Source: Halomonas sp. GT | GTDB taxonomy: Bacteria; Pseudomonadota; Gammaproteobacteria; Pseudomonadales; Halomonadaceae | NCBI RefSeq assembly: GCF_002082565.1 | Contig: NZ_CP020562.1 | Span: 1,798,001 to 1,862,000, forward strand | Direction of reading: 5' to 3' | Length of the DNA: 64,000 bases | Shown here: piece by piece, positions 20,464-30,433 of the stretch | Layout of the letters: each line of letters starts with the position of its first letter | Numbering within the stretch: position 1 is the stretch's first letter | Made by a program: the position numbers and the translations under genes | Notes under the pieces: generated by a model | The model's database searches: none | What the model was told of the DNA's origin: nothing | The model's input: the letters and a program-made list of their open reading frames with translations, nothing else

Positions 20464-21372
20464 ATGCGCTTTACTCTAAAACCGACCATCGTCGCTTGCT
20501 TATCAGTCATTACTTTTTCGACTGCTTACGCCAGTGCCCCTGTTGTCGTGTCCTCTAAAATCGACACAGAAGGGGCCGTGCTGGGTGAGTTGATTATTCA
20601 AACGCTAGAGCGTGGCGGTGTGCCGACAGAAGATCGCCTACAACTAGGTGGCACCAGCGTTGTGCGTAGTGCACTTGAAGCGGGAGAAATTGACCTATAT
20701 CCCGAATATACCGGTAACGGCGCTTTTTTCTTTGATATGACTGACAGCCCTGTCTGGAATAGCGCGGAGGATGCTTACCAGACTGTCAAAGAGCGCGATG
20801 CGGCGCAGGGGCTGATATGGCTGAACCCTGCTAGTGCTAGTAACACCTGGGCCATGAGTATTCGTGAAGACGTGGCTCAAGCCAACGGCTTAACAACCCT
20901 TGATGATCTTGCCCACTATATAAATCAAGGCGGCGAATTTAAATTTGCGGCTAGTGCGGAATTTGTAGAGTCCGCTCAGGCATTACCTGCATTCCAGGAT
21001 GCCTACGGTTTTGAACTTAGCGATGATCAACTGCTCGTGCTGTCCGGTGGTAATACGGCGGCTACTATGCGAGCGGCTGCCCAACAAACGAGCGGTGTTA
21101 ATGGTGCCATGACCTATGGAACCGATGGTGGCTTGAGTGCCCTGGGGCTGGTTGTTTTAGAAGATAGTAAGGGTGTTCAGCCGGTATATCAGCCGTCGCC
21201 AGTTGTGCGTGCCGAAGTACTGGATGCCTACCCTGAAATTGAAACGCTACTCAACGACGTATTTGCAACGCTTGACCTTGTTACGTTGCAAACACTGAAC
21301 GCTGATGTAGCGGTGAATGGTTTCTCTCCTGATCAAGTCGCAAGCGACTATCTTGATAGCCTGGATGACTAA
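20464..21372 (+). CDS. yehZ: Osmoprotectant ABC transporter, periplasmic binding protein (YehZ/OsmF-like)
   Basis: A secreted solute-binding protein of the OpuAC-like family that captures glycine betaine or related quaternary amines. A signal peptide covers about residues 1-23 (MRFTLKPTIVACLSVITFST, then AYASA). Family motifs are VVVSSKIDTEGAVLGELI, LGGTSVVRSALEAGEIDLYPEYTGNG and GGNTAATMRAAAQ. ATG at 20464 is favoured over 20455 because AGGA at 20452-20455 would overlap the earlier start. The order (binding protein, large permease, ATPase, small permease) is that of yehZYXW, which in E. coli is RpoS-dependent; a TATACT at 20417-20422 is a possible -10. Confidence 0.88.
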   Translation: MRFTLKPTIVACLSVITFSTAYASAPVVVSSKIDTEGAVLGELIIQTLERGGVPTEDRLQLGGTSVVRSALEAGEIDLYPEYTGNGAFFFDMTDSPVWNSAEDAYQTVKERDAAQGLIWLNPASASNTWAMSIREDVAQANGLTTLDDLAHYINQGGEFKFAASAEFVESAQALPAFQDAYGFELSDDQLLVLSGGNTAATMRAAAQQTSGVNGAMTYGTDGGLSALGLVVLEDSKGVQPVYQPSPVVRAEVLDAYPEIETLLNDVFATLDLVTLQTLNADVAVNGFSPDQVASDYLDSLDD

Positions 21373-21375
21373 TGA

Positions 21376-22569
21376 ATGTCGCAGATAGACGCCTTGCCAT
21401 CGCCACCCCGTCAATATGGGTATTTAAACTCAGTACTGATATGTTTAAGTGCCGCTATGTTAGGTGCCTCTTGGTTACTGAGTCTTGTTAGCGTCGCGCC
21501 TAATAGAATTGTACCGGGTTCATCTTATGGCTTAGTGCCTGCGATTGGGTGGCCTGGGGCACTGCTTGTTTCCTTGCTATTTATCGCTATGGGCGGCTTG
21601 GCTATAAGGTCAAGCCGCCTACATTGCTACGCTCAGCTATGCATCGTTACCTTGACATTATTGTTGATGCCATTTGGGCTTATGGTGGCAGGTCACTGGC
21701 TAATTGATCCGACTCTGCCGCAAGCGCGTTTAGGTATTGGGGCTGGCTATTGGGTCGTGCTTTTTTTACTTTTATTGTGTCTAGTGGAAGTGCGTATACG
21801 TTTGGGGTTGTCGCGATTATGGACCACTCTATTGCTCAGCAGCGTGGGGGCAGCATGGCTGCTTTGTGCCGCCTTATGGCTTGAAAATTTAGCCCTTGTT
21901 CAGGAGTTTCAAGCGCGCGACCAGCAATTTTATCGTGCCATGCTGCAACATATGGTACTGGTCGGCATAGCAGTAAGCGTTAGTATAGTGGTCGGTTTAG
22001 TTCTCGCTATGCTAATGCGACGTTACCAACGTCTACAACGAATAGCGTTTGCATGGCTGAACTTCCTGCAAACGATCCCGAGCTTAGCTCTGTTTGGGCT
22101 ACTGCTGGCTCCGCTTGCTTGGCTAGCTGCTAACGTGCCTTTTTTAGCCCAGTTAGGTGTTAGCGGTATTGGCGCCACACCCGCATTGATTGCGCTCATT
22201 GCTTATAGCTTGTTACCCATGGTGCGCAATACTTATATTGCGCTTGATGAAGTCGACCCTGATACTTTAGATGCTGCTAAGGCGATGGGGATGCGTCCGT
22301 ATCAGCGCTTCTGGCAGGTAAGATTTCCTTTGGCGCTGCCAATACTATTAGAAGGTGTGCGAATTACCGCTGTTCAAGCCATTGGATTAACGGCCGTTGC
22401 TGCATTGATTGGGGCAGGTGGGCTTGGTACGTTTATTTTTCAGGGGTTGGGCCAAGCGGCTATGGACATGGTGTTACTTGGCGCGCTGCCTATTTTAGTC
22501 TTGGCACTTATTGTAGATGCTAGTTTGGGGGCATTAGCCGACGCGCTTCGCCCCGGAGGACATAAATGA
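21376..22569 (+). CDS. yehY: Osmoprotectant ABC transporter, larger permease (YehY-like)
   Basis: A 397-residue inner-membrane permease. Several extra hydrophobic N-terminal segments (about 18-200) precede the conserved MetI-like permease domain with the EAA loop ALDEVDPDTLDAAKAMGMRPYQRFWQVRFPLALP. This long form is characteristic of YehY rather than OpuCB. It begins 3 bp after the binding-protein stop and overlaps the ATPase start by ATGA, implying translational coupling. Confidence 0.88.
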   Translation: MSQIDALPSPPRQYGYLNSVLICLSAAMLGASWLLSLVSVAPNRIVPGSSYGLVPAIGWPGALLVSLLFIAMGGLAIRSSRLHCYAQLCIVTLTLLLMPFGLMVAGHWLIDPTLPQARLGIGAGYWVVLFLLLLCLVEVRIRLGLSRLWTTLLLSSVGAAWLLCAALWLENLALVQEFQARDQQFYRAMLQHMVLVGIAVSVSIVVGLVLAMLMRRYQRLQRIAFAWLNFLQTIPSLALFGLLLAPLAWLAANVPFLAQLGVSGIGATPALIALIAYSLLPMVRNTYIALDEVDPDTLDAAKAMGMRPYQRFWQVRFPLALPILLEGVRITAVQAIGLTAVAALIGAGGLGTFIFQGLGQAAMDMVLLGALPILVLALIVDASLGALADALRPGGHK

Positions 22570-23531
22570 TAGAGCTTTCCCATGTGTCGAAGCACTTTGG
22601 CGAAGACACAGCGGTAGACGACATATCCTTACACGTCGCGAAAGGAAAGTTCTGTGCGCTGGTAGGGTCATCAGGCTGCGGAAAATCGACGACGCTACGT
22701 ATGATAAATCGTTTGATTGAGCATAGTAGCGGCGACATTATCATCGACGGACAGGCAATAGGCCACTATGACCCGGTTAAGCTTCGTCGCCGCATTGGCT
22801 ATGCGATCCAGAGTACTGGTCTGTTTCCCCATTGGACCGTAGCGCACAACATTGGGCTGGTACCGCGTTTGTTAAAATGGCCTGCCGCTGATGTTAAAGC
22901 ACGGGTCGAAGAACTAATGCGCCTGTTAGGCCTTCCCACGGAAGAGTTTGCCCATAAGTATCCTCACCAGCTCTCTGGTGGCCAAGCACAGCGGGTAGGC
23001 GTTGCGCGCGCATTGGCGGCAGATCCTGATATTTTACTGATGGATGAGCCTTTTGGAGCGCTAGACCCTATTACTCGAGAAAAGCTTCAAGACGAACTGG
23101 CAAAGCTTCAGGCGCGGCTGCATAAAACCGTGGTGTTCGTGACTCACGATATGGATGAAGCGCTCAAACTGGCGGATCATTTAGTCGTTATGCGTGAAGG
23201 ACGTATTGTTCAGCAGGGATCACCGCTAGCGCTGCTTCAAACTCCAGCCGACCCATTTGTTGAGTCGCTATTGGGAGGGTTGGAGCGAGGTTTAAAACAG
23301 GCTGCCTTAACACGCGTCAAAGATCACATGTCATCTCTTGGGCAGACGCTGCCTGCCCAGTCGCGTATTCCGGGTGATTTTTCACTGCGCCAAGCGCTTT
23401 CAATGATGCTGCGTGACCACTGCGATAGGCTGACGGTTGTCGATCAACATGATATGCCGATTGGAGAGTTATCGCTGCGCAAAGTGGTGAAAGAGGCCCA
23501 GTTAGACAGGATGAGTCACCGTGACGCGTGA
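22566..23531 (+). CDS. yehX: Osmoprotectant ABC transporter, ATP-binding protein (YehX-like)
   Basis: A 321-residue ABC ATPase with Walker A (LVGSSGCGKSTTLRM), the signature HQLSGGQAQRVGVARAL, Walker B (DILLMDEPFGALD) and the switch His (FVTHDMDEAL). The C-terminal extension after about 240 resembles the single CBS-like region of glycine betaine ATPases. Four-base overlap with the upstream permease and 11-base overlap with the downstream one. Confidence 0.93.
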   Translation: MIELSHVSKHFGEDTAVDDISLHVAKGKFCALVGSSGCGKSTTLRMINRLIEHSSGDIIIDGQAIGHYDPVKLRRRIGYAIQSTGLFPHWTVAHNIGLVPRLLKWPAADVKARVEELMRLLGLPTEEFAHKYPHQLSGGQAQRVGVARALAADPDILLMDEPFGALDPITREKLQDELAKLQARLHKTVVFVTHDMDEALKLADHLVVMREGRIVQQGSPLALLQTPADPFVESLLGGLERGLKQAALTRVKDHMSSLGQTLPAQSRIPGDFSLRQALSMMLRDHCDRLTVVDQHDMPIGELSLRKVVKEAQLDRMSHRDA

Positions 23532-24297
23532 TCGTAATCGTCCTGAATCACGAATAGCAGCCGGCCCGCGGTGGCTATGGCCAGTCAGCTGGGCACTATT
23601 CCTACTGATAGGTGTATTGGGTATCCCGGCGTTAGAGCCTGGATTTCGTTGGCTAGAGCCTGACGCCCGTCAGGTAATTTATTCCCGAGCTGATTTTACT
23701 TCTCTGCTGGCAAGGCACGTGTTCGTTGTTGGAATAGCGGCTGTCGTCACGATAAGCGTAGGCGTATTGGCCGGCATTGCAGTCACTCGGCAGTGGGGGC
23801 GAGACTTCTTACCCCTAGCCGGGCAGTTGGCTTCACTGGGTCAGACATTTCCCCCTGTGGCAGTGCTTGCCCTGGCGGTTCCTATATTGGGTTTTGGAAC
23901 GTTGCCGATTATCGTGGCGCTAATGCTCTATGGCTTATTGCCGATTGTGCGAAATACGCTTGCGGGGCTGCAAGATGTAGATGGGAGTCTTAAACAAGCG
24001 GCGTTTGCCATGGGGATGACCCCTTGGCAGGTTTTAACTCGCGTTGAACTTCCTTTAGCCACGCAGGTGATTCTGGCCGGTATCCGCACATCGGTAACTA
24101 TAAATATTGCGACAGCGGCCTTAGGGGCGACTGTTGGCGCCAGTAACTTAGGAGACCCGATTATAGCGGGTATCGTGAATGGCAATATGGCCTATGTTTT
24201 ACAAGGCGCGCTGTTAATCGCGTTACTCGCGTTAACCGTCGATAGCCTGTTTGATGCGTTGCAACAACAGCTGCGCACTCGTCTCTCTGCGTCTTAA
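23521..24297 (+). CDS. yehW: Osmoprotectant ABC transporter, smaller permease (YehW-like)
   Basis: A 258-residue permease with six hydrophobic segments and the EAA loop LAGLQDVDGSLKQAAFAMGMTPWQVLTRVELPLA. It starts with GTG inside the end of the ATPase gene. Two different permeases in one transporter match the YehYXW arrangement. The operon likely supports betaine-type osmolyte uptake, sensible for a halophile, but YehZYXW itself is a low-affinity system in E. coli, so the substrate is uncertain. Confidence 0.88.
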   Translation: MTRDRNRPESRIAAGPRWLWPVSWALFLLIGVLGIPALEPGFRWLEPDARQVIYSRADFTSLLARHVFVVGIAAVVTISVGVLAGIAVTRQWGRDFLPLAGQLASLGQTFPPVAVLALAVPILGFGTLPIIVALMLYGLLPIVRNTLAGLQDVDGSLKQAAFAMGMTPWQVLTRVELPLATQVILAGIRTSVTINIATAALGATVGASNLGDPIIAGIVNGNMAYVLQGALLIALLALTVDSLFDALQQQLRTRLSAS

Positions 24298-24348
24298 GTT
24301 GTATCCCTAAAAGTAGCAGACTGCGTTACTGTCCTTGTGTTGCGTTGA

Positions 24349-24369
24349 TCGAGGTGGCACTAACCTCGA
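24349..24369. promoter_or_regulatory. Inverted repeat upstream of the 2-oxoacid dehydrogenase operon
   Basis: TCGAGGT, 7-bp spacer, ACCTCGA: perfect 7-bp arms, ending 11 bp before a TATGCT (24381-24386) that could be a -10 for the operon. No T tract, so an operator is as likely as an RNA hairpin. The regulator is not encoded in the window. Confidence 0.4.
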
Positions 24370-24460
24370 CGAGCTTGGCCTATGCTAGATAAATCCACTG
24401 GCAAAAACGGTCAACACCAACAACACTGCCCTCAAAAGGGGTAATACAAGGATAATAAAC

Positions 24461-25663
24461 ATGACAAACTACGTACATCAGCCGCTCTTTATGACCGGCG
24501 ACGAATTCTCAATGGCTACCTTCAGCCTGCTCGACCCAGAGGGCGAGCTTTACGAAGGAGCGAAAGAGCCAGACCTCCCGCGTGATCATGCCCGACGGCT
24601 CTATCAAGCCATGCTGGCCACCCGTATCCTGGATGAGCGCATGATGGCTGCCCAACGCCAGGGGCGGCTCAGCTTTTATATGCAAAGCACGGGTGAAGAA
24701 GCCGCCGTTGTTGGTGCAACTGCTGCGCTAGATGATGCCGATATGATCATGGCGCAATATCGCGAGCAAGGCGCATTAATGTATCGCGGGTTCTCCATTG
24801 ACGAGTTTATGAATCAGCTGTTCGGCAACGAACTGGACTACGGCAAAGGTCGTCAAATGCCGATTCATTATGGATCACGCAAGCTGCACTACATGACCAT
24901 CTCTTCTCCGCTTGCAACGCAAATCCCCCAGGCGACAGGTTATGCATACGGCCAGAAATTAGCGGGTGATGGTCATTGCACTTTAACGTTTTTCGGTGAG
25001 GGTGCTGCATCAGAAGGTGATTTCCATGCCGCGCTAAATATGGCATCAGTCCATCAAGTACCGGTTATTTTTTTCTGCCGTAACAATGGCTATGCCATTT
25101 CGACGCCATCAACCGAGCAGTTTGCCGCCGATGGCATTGCCCCCAGGGCATTCGGCTATCATATGCATGTGATACGCGTTGACGGGAACGATGCACTGGC
25201 GGTTTATGAGGCGACACGCCAAGCGCGCCAAATTGCTGTGGAACAAAACAAGCCTGTGCTGATTGAAGCAATGTCTTACCGTCTTGCTGCTCACTCCTCT
25301 TCGGACGATCCTTCCGGCTATCGTGCCAAAAGTGAAGAAGAAGCATGGCGGTTAAAAGATCCCATACTGCGCATGCAGAAATGGCTGTTGAAAAAAGGCT
25401 GGTGGAGCGAGGAAGAGGAAACCAGCCAGCAGGAAACGTTGCGTCGCGACGTGCTGGATACCATGAAACGGGCAGAAAAGCGTTCACCCCCACCGCTGGA
25501 ATCGCTAATTACTGATGTCTATGCCGATATAACCCCTGAGTTGCAGCGTCAATTTGACCAGCTTAAGCGCCATATTCGCCGCTATCCAGAGGCCTACCCG
25601 CGTGGAGCGCGGTCGCTAGACCTTGAGGTGAATACGTCCACAGATTCCCAGGGGGAGGCATAA
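24461..25663 (+). CDS. bkdA1: Branched-chain 2-oxoacid dehydrogenase E1 alpha subunit
   Basis: This is the thiamine-diphosphate E1 alpha chain that decarboxylates 2-oxo acids from valine, leucine and isoleucine. The 400-residue protein shows [35 protein letters not shown], the ThDP/Mg motif [36 protein letters not shown] and the phosphorylation-loop equivalent [16 protein letters not shown]. The [13 protein letters not shown] segment points to branched-chain rather than pyruvate E1. E1 beta follows after 1 bp. Confidence 0.9.
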   Translation: MTNYVHQPLFMTGDEFSMATFSLLDPEGELYEGAKEPDLPRDHARRLYQAMLATRILDERMMAAQRQGRLSFYMQSTGEEAAVVGATAALDDADMIMAQYREQGALMYRGFSIDEFMNQLFGNELDYGKGRQMPIHYGSRKLHYMTISSPLATQIPQATGYAYGQKLAGDGHCTLTFFGEGAASEGDFHAALNMASVHQVPVIFFCRNNGYAISTPSTEQFAADGIAPRAFGYHMHVIRVDGNDALAVYEATRQARQIAVEQNKPVLIEAMSYRLAAHSSSDDPSGYRAKSEEEAWRLKDPILRMQKWLLKKGWWSEEEETSQQETLRRDVLDTMKRAEKRSPPPLESLITDVYADITPELQRQFDQLKRHIRRYPEAYPRGARSLDLEVNTSTDSQGEA

Positions 25664-25664
25664 C

Positions 25665-26642
25665 ATGCCCACAATGAACATGCTCCAGGCGATCAACAAT
25701 GCACTTGATATCGCCATGGCTGAAGATGACAAAGTTATCTGTTTTGGTGAAGACGTTGGCGTTTTTGGTGGCGTATTTCGTGCTACCAGCCATTTGCAGG
25801 AAAAGTATGGTAAATCGCGCTGCTTTAATACGCCGCTGGTAGAACAAGGCATCATTGGCTTCGCCAATGGGCTGGCTGCTCAAGGCTCAGTGCCCGTTGC
25901 TGAAATACAGTTTGCCGACTACATCTTTCCTGCCTTTGATCAAATCGTTAATGAGTCTGCGAAATTCCGCTACCGCTCGGGGGATTTATTCAATGTCGGT
26001 GGATTAACCATCCGCACGCCCTACGGCGGTGGTATCGCGGGGGGGCTCTACCATTCACAATCACCAGAGGCTTACTTCACACATACACCTGGCTTGAAAG
26101 TTGTTGTTCCGCGCAATCCCTACCAAGCGAAAGGGCTACTGCTCGCCGCTATTCGCGATCCAGATCCGGTACTTTTTTTAGAACCCAAGCGTCTCTATCG
26201 TGCCTCGGTGGGTGAGGTGCCCCAAGAAGATTATCAGCTTCCTATTGGTGAGGCGGAGGTCATTAAAGAGGGGACTGATATGACGTTGGTGGGCTGGGGC
26301 GCACAAATGGAAGTCATCGGCAAAGCCGTTGAGCTTGCTGAAGAGCAGGGCATTGCCTGTGAAGTGATCGATCTGCGCACGTTGCTGCCATGGGACGCGG
26401 ATACTGTTGTTGAGTCTGTTCTAAAAACTGGACGTTTGATCGTCAGCCATGAAGCGCCGTTAACAGGTGGCTTTGCGGGTGAAATCGCCGCGACGATCCA
26501 AGAGCGCTGTTTTCTCTATCTTGAATCGCCGATTGCTCGGGTAACAGGGCTAGATACACCTTTCCCGCTAGTGCTGGAAAAAGAGTACTTGCCCGACCAT
26601 CTGAAAATTTTTGAAGCGATTCGCGAAAGCGTTAACTTTTAA
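25665..26642 (+). CDS. bkdA2: Branched-chain 2-oxoacid dehydrogenase E1 beta subunit
   Basis: The 325-residue E1 beta partner completes the thiamine-diphosphate site. Recognised segments: [95 protein letters not shown] and the C-terminal transketolase domain ([24 protein letters not shown] with one variation). Translation is tightly coupled to E1 alpha. Confidence 0.92.
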   Translation: MPTMNMLQAINNALDIAMAEDDKVICFGEDVGVFGGVFRATSHLQEKYGKSRCFNTPLVEQGIIGFANGLAAQGSVPVAEIQFADYIFPAFDQIVNESAKFRYRSGDLFNVGGLTIRTPYGGGIAGGLYHSQSPEAYFTHTPGLKVVVPRNPYQAKGLLLAAIRDPDPVLFLEPKRLYRASVGEVPQEDYQLPIGEAEVIKEGTDMTLVGWGAQMEVIGKAVELAEEQGIACEVIDLRTLLPWDADTVVESVLKTGRLIVSHEAPLTGGFAGEIAATIQERCFLYLESPIARVTGLDTPFPLVLEKEYLPDHLKIFEAIRESVNF

Positions 26643-26659
26643 CGCCAGGGAGAAAAATA

Positions 26660-27910
26660 ATGAGCGATTTCATGCTGCCGGATATAGGCGAAGGCATTGT
26701 TGAATGTGAAGTGGTGGAGTGGCGCGTTGCTGAGGGTGATCGGATTGAGGAGGATCAGCCAATTGTCGAAGTGATGACCGACAAAGCGCTAGTGGAAATT
26801 ACCGCTCCCGAAGCAGGCGTTGTCACCAAGCTTTATGTTGCCCAAGGAAAAATTGCCAAAGTACACGCACCGCTTTATGCCTATCAGGCAGAAAATGACA
26901 CCCAAGAAGCGGGCGCGAAGGAACAGGCTAACGAGCCTCAATCACCAGACGCTGATCGTGGCTCAGCCAAGGCGGTTGAGCAAGCCGCTGTGGTAACCAG
27001 TGCCAGCAGCCTTAGTAACAGCAGCGGTAAAGTACCTGCCAGCCCAGCCGTGCGGCGCCTAGTCCGTGAGCATCAACTTGAGTTAAGCGCCATTACTGGC
27101 AGTGGTAAAGATGGCCGGGTATTAAAAGAAGACGTGCTGGCCCACCTGAATCAACCTTCTACAGCTCCTGCCCAAGCACCATTGCAAGAAACTCAAGGCA
27201 CCCAGCCGCCTCGCGTCGAACCGCTTCGCGGTGTGCGTGCGGTGATGGCGAAAAGAATGGTTGAGGCAGCTAGCTCTATCCCGCATTTTCACTATGGCGA
27301 AGAGATCGATGTGACCGATCTGCTGGCGCTGCGTGAACGCCTAAAGCCACGGGTAGAGGCGCTTGGCGAACGGTTAACACTCATGCCCTTTTTCATGAAA
27401 GCCATGGCGCTGGCAGTAACTGAGGCGCCGATCATCAATGCCCAGCTAAACGCGGAAGCCAATGAGTTGCACTACTACGAGCAGTGCAATATCGGCATGG
27501 CGGTGGATAGCAAAGCCGGCCTTCTGGTGCCCAATGTGAAAAGTGTTGAGCGTTTAACACTGCTCGATATTGCTCGTGAAGTGGGGCGTTTAACCATTGC
27601 GGCCCGAGAAGGGCGTGTCGATCAGGCTGACCTTAAAGGTGGCACCATCAGTATTTCTAACATTGGTGCGTTGGGCGGAACCTATGCGGCGCCGATTATC
27701 AATGCGCCGGAAGCGGCGATAGTGGCGATTGGCAAAACCCAATGGTTACCGCGCTTTGACGAGCAAGGCGAGGTTCAGCGACGGGCCATTATGACTATCA
27801 CCTGGGCAGGCGATCACCGCTTTATTGATGGCGGTACCATCGCCCGTTTCTGTAATGCCTGGAAAGGCTACCTGGAAGCGCCTGAAACCATGCTGCTGCA
27901 CTTGGGCTAA
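26660..27910 (+). CDS. bkdB: Branched-chain 2-oxoacid dehydrogenase E2 (lipoamide acyltransferase)
   Basis: The 416-residue core protein transfers the acyl group from E1 to CoA. Domains: one lipoyl domain (about 1-75, lipoyl Lys in VEVMTDKALVEITAPEAG), an Ala/Glu/Gln linker, a peripheral subunit-binding domain (about 127-165: SPAVRRLVREHQLELSAITGSG) and the catalytic domain (about 190-416) with the active-site DHRFIDG. The E3 gene (lpdV) is absent here, so E3 is probably shared with another complex. The kinase gene follows after 63 bp. Confidence 0.93.
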   Translation: MSDFMLPDIGEGIVECEVVEWRVAEGDRIEEDQPIVEVMTDKALVEITAPEAGVVTKLYVAQGKIAKVHAPLYAYQAENDTQEAGAKEQANEPQSPDADRGSAKAVEQAAVVTSASSLSNSSGKVPASPAVRRLVREHQLELSAITGSGKDGRVLKEDVLAHLNQPSTAPAQAPLQETQGTQPPRVEPLRGVRAVMAKRMVEAASSIPHFHYGEEIDVTDLLALRERLKPRVEALGERLTLMPFFMKAMALAVTEAPIINAQLNAEANELHYYEQCNIGMAVDSKAGLLVPNVKSVERLTLLDIAREVGRLTIAAREGRVDQADLKGGTISISNIGALGGTYAAPIINAPEAAIVAIGKTQWLPRFDEQGEVQRRAIMTITWAGDHRFIDGGTIARFCNAWKGYLEAPETMLLHLG

Positions 27911-27973
27911 GGTTACCAGACACTGGATAACAAGAAGTTAAATAGCCAGAAGTCGGCTAGTAAGGAATGAGAA

Positions 27974-29839
27974 ATGTCTCAGGCACCGCTCCAGCAGTTT
28001 TATATACCGGAAGAGCAGTCGGTATATCTGCTAAGCCATCACGATGCCCGTAAGCTTAAAGACTGGGTAGCACTGTGTCAGGCACAGCTCGCCCAGTTGG
28101 GCTACACGGGAATTGAGCTGGTTGGTAAAGGTGCCTATGGCTTTGTATTTGCGGGCAGCGCGCAACACCATGATGTGCCTGCCCACTACGTGTTCAAATT
28201 CTCACGTATTACGCTGCCTACCCATTTACAAGAACGCCTCGAAGAAGAGGCGTTTATGCTTGATCAGGTTTCCCATCCCCGCATACCAAAGCTTGTGACT
28301 TATCAACGCTCCCGAGGCCAGTCAATTCTGGTGATGGAGCGTGCGCCTGGTTGGAACCTTGAACAGGTGTCGCTGAAAGAAGGCCGTCTATCTCCACGTT
28401 TAGTGGTCCGCATTGCCAACCAGTTGGCCGATATTCTTTCCGCATTGCGCCGCGAAACCGGTCCCAATGCACGTCCCGTTGTACATGGCGACATCAAGCC
28501 GTCAAATTTGGTATTTGATCCAGATACCGAGTCCATTGCGTTGATTGACTGGGGATCGTCCGTATTTGCCCAGTTAGATGAAAAGCTTCAATTTGTCGGG
28601 GCAAACGTGATGGAATTAATGTCCGATAATCTGCAGCAAACCAACGCCCGGCTGGGCGATGTCTACTTCATTGGTGAAGATCAGCTAAATGGAGCGCTAT
28701 CATCACCCCGTTTTGATGAGCAAGGGGCGGCAGGAACGCTATATGCATTAGCCTCTGCGCAATCTTGTCGCTTTGGTCATCGTGCTATTCCCGCTAGCTC
28801 GCTGGGGCTCCCCTTGGAGTTTGCCCGCACTTTGGACGGCATGCTGGATCCCGACCCACACATACGTCATAAAGCAGGGGACCACTATTTACAGGCGATG
28901 TCGCGCATGGCCAAAGTGGTGATGTTAGATTTACCTATTCCAACACAAACACCGCTAGTGCCTGTCTGGGGCCGTGCTGCGCACCAAGAGATTGATACGG
29001 TCGTATACAGTTCCCGTAAGGCGTTTCTGCGCGAAGCGAACGCAGAAGAAACACTTAATGATGTCAATGATGTGCAGCTAGACCGCTATTACAAACAATT
29101 TATGCAGGGTATGGGGGAAACAGAAAAGGCGTTTTTGGCCTCGGTGAGTCGCTTAGGAAAATACCCGGTTGTCGGTGGTTTAGCAGTGCGCTGGGAGCGA
29201 GAGGGCGTCTATATAGACTCCTCACTTAACCTGCATGATCCCGCATTAAAGCCAGCGTTTATTCAAGCCGTCAACAATATGGTGCACTTGGCGCGTGCTA
29301 TCCATCGCCAAGGGGTGTTTAAAAGCTGCTTGTTTAATGCACGCCAAACACTGCATTTAGAGCGTCTAAGTGCGGAAGAGCCTTTTAACTGTGATCCTGA
29401 CACCACGATTGACTATGAGCTGAGTGCTGTTCCAGAAATGGAAGACCGCACTCGCCAGCATAGTTACTTTGAAGATGGCCCTGATCCAGAAGAGCTGCTT
29501 GTCTTGCCTGATACTATTATGCACATACTGCAACGGCTGAATGAGATCCATCACACTGGCATGATTATCTTTGAGGCACTACCGAAGCATCTTAAAATCC
29601 ATAGCTACTATCGGCTTCTTGACCCAAGCCGAGAGGTAGAGTTTCGGTTTTTGCTGGCACAGATGTTGGCGTCTGTAAGTCAGATAGAGGGGTTGGGCGT
29701 GTCCGGCTTTATGAAAATGCCTTATAAAGACACGCGATTTTTTACCCATTTAGAACGCCAGCCTGAACATTTTTATCCTAAAGACCCACGTGACTTTTTA
29801 AGAAAGACGCCGTCAATCGGCGGTTCTCAGACTGCTTGA
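27974..29839 (+). CDS. Protein kinase-like protein with a long unassigned C-terminal region
   Basis: A 621-residue protein. The first half is a Hanks-type kinase fold: glycine loop VGKGAYGFVFAG (about 50-61), a probable ATP-binding Lys in YVFKFS, hinge LVMERAP, catalytic loop HGDIKPSNLVF and a DWG in place of DFG (LIDWGSS). The second half (about 350-621) has no domain I recognise; it contains an acidic stretch and ends in DPRDFLRKTPS. No membrane segment is evident. AAGGAA precedes ATG. It follows the bkd genes and may be co-transcribed, but a link to branched-chain metabolism is only contextual. Its 3' end overlaps the convergent lipoprotein gene by 27 bp. Confidence 0.75.
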   Translation: MSQAPLQQFYIPEEQSVYLLSHHDARKLKDWVALCQAQLAQLGYTGIELVGKGAYGFVFAGSAQHHDVPAHYVFKFSRITLPTHLQERLEEEAFMLDQVSHPRIPKLVTYQRSRGQSILVMERAPGWNLEQVSLKEGRLSPRLVVRIANQLADILSALRRETGPNARPVVHGDIKPSNLVFDPDTESIALIDWGSSVFAQLDEKLQFVGANVMELMSDNLQQTNARLGDVYFIGEDQLNGALSSPRFDEQGAAGTLYALASAQSCRFGHRAIPASSLGLPLEFARTLDGMLDPDPHIRHKAGDHYLQAMSRMAKVVMLDLPIPTQTPLVPVWGRAAHQEIDTVVYSSRKAFLREANAEETLNDVNDVQLDRYYKQFMQGMGETEKAFLASVSRLGKYPVVGGLAVRWEREGVYIDSSLNLHDPALKPAFIQAVNNMVHLARAIHRQGVFKSCLFNARQTLHLERLSAEEPFNCDPDTTIDYELSAVPEMEDRTRQHSYFEDGPDPEELLVLPDTIMHILQRLNEIHHTGMIIFEALPKHLKIHSYYRLLDPSREVEFRFLLAQMLASVSQIEGLGVSGFMKMPYKDTRFFTHLERQPEHFYPKDPRDFLRKTPSIGGSQTA

Positions 29840-30433
29840 TTGCGCCGCGACCCATGCTGAAAGCTGCTCAGCTAGCGCGTCGCTGGCTGCGCCAAACGCA
29901 TTCACGACGTCAGGAATCTCTGGACTATCCGCGCGGGTTCGGATAACAAAACTAGTCGCTGCTAGCGGTTTTCGGTGTTGTGTATTCACAAGTTGGACAT
30001 CTAGTTGAAGATGAATACTGGGTGGGGAAGTGTCGTACTCACTTTGGAAATGGCGCAGCTCGCTCAGTAGCAGTACATCGTGAGGCAATCGGTCGCTACT
30101 CACGCCAGTGAATAGCTGGCGCTGCTGGAGGTCAGAAATTAAGCGCGCTTGAAGCATTTCTGGGGCGTCTTCATGCCAGCGCACCCCCTCATAGACATTG
30201 ACTACATTGCCTTCTGGATATACCACAATACGGTTGCTGTTAAGTAAGTGGCCTGCCCCTGGGGTAGCAATGCCTAGTCTTACGGGGAGGGGGGCGGCCG
30301 TGTGTTCAGACAGTGTGACAGACGATGGCAGCCGATAGAGTGTTGCGGGATTACTTTCGGGCAGTATTGAACAACCTGTACTTAATACAAGCGCCGCTAA
30401 TGTGACGATGCTAAACGGAGAGCGCAAGCTCAT
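29813..30433 (-). CDS. ABC-type transport auxiliary lipoprotein (PqiC-like)
   Basis: A 206-residue outer-membrane-type lipoprotein: a signal peptide with lipobox LSTGC (Cys about 21) and then the auxiliary-component fold (LYRLPSSVTL, RLGIATPGAGHLLNSNRIVVY, VRWHEDAPEMLQARLISDLQ). Such proteins accompany MCE/Mla-like transporters and are thought to bridge them to the outer membrane. It is the last gene of a four-gene minus-strand operon, overlapping the MCE gene by 4 bp. Confidence 0.85.
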   Translation of the reverse strand: MSLRSPFSIVTLAALVLSTGCSILPESNPATLYRLPSSVTLSEHTAAPLPVRLGIATPGAGHLLNSNRIVVYPEGNVVNVYEGVRWHEDAPEMLQARLISDLQQRQLFTGVSSDRLPHDVLLLSELRHFQSEYDTSPPSIHLQLDVQLVNTQHRKPLAATSFVIRTRADSPEIPDVVNAFGAASDALAEQLSAWVAAQSSSLRTAD

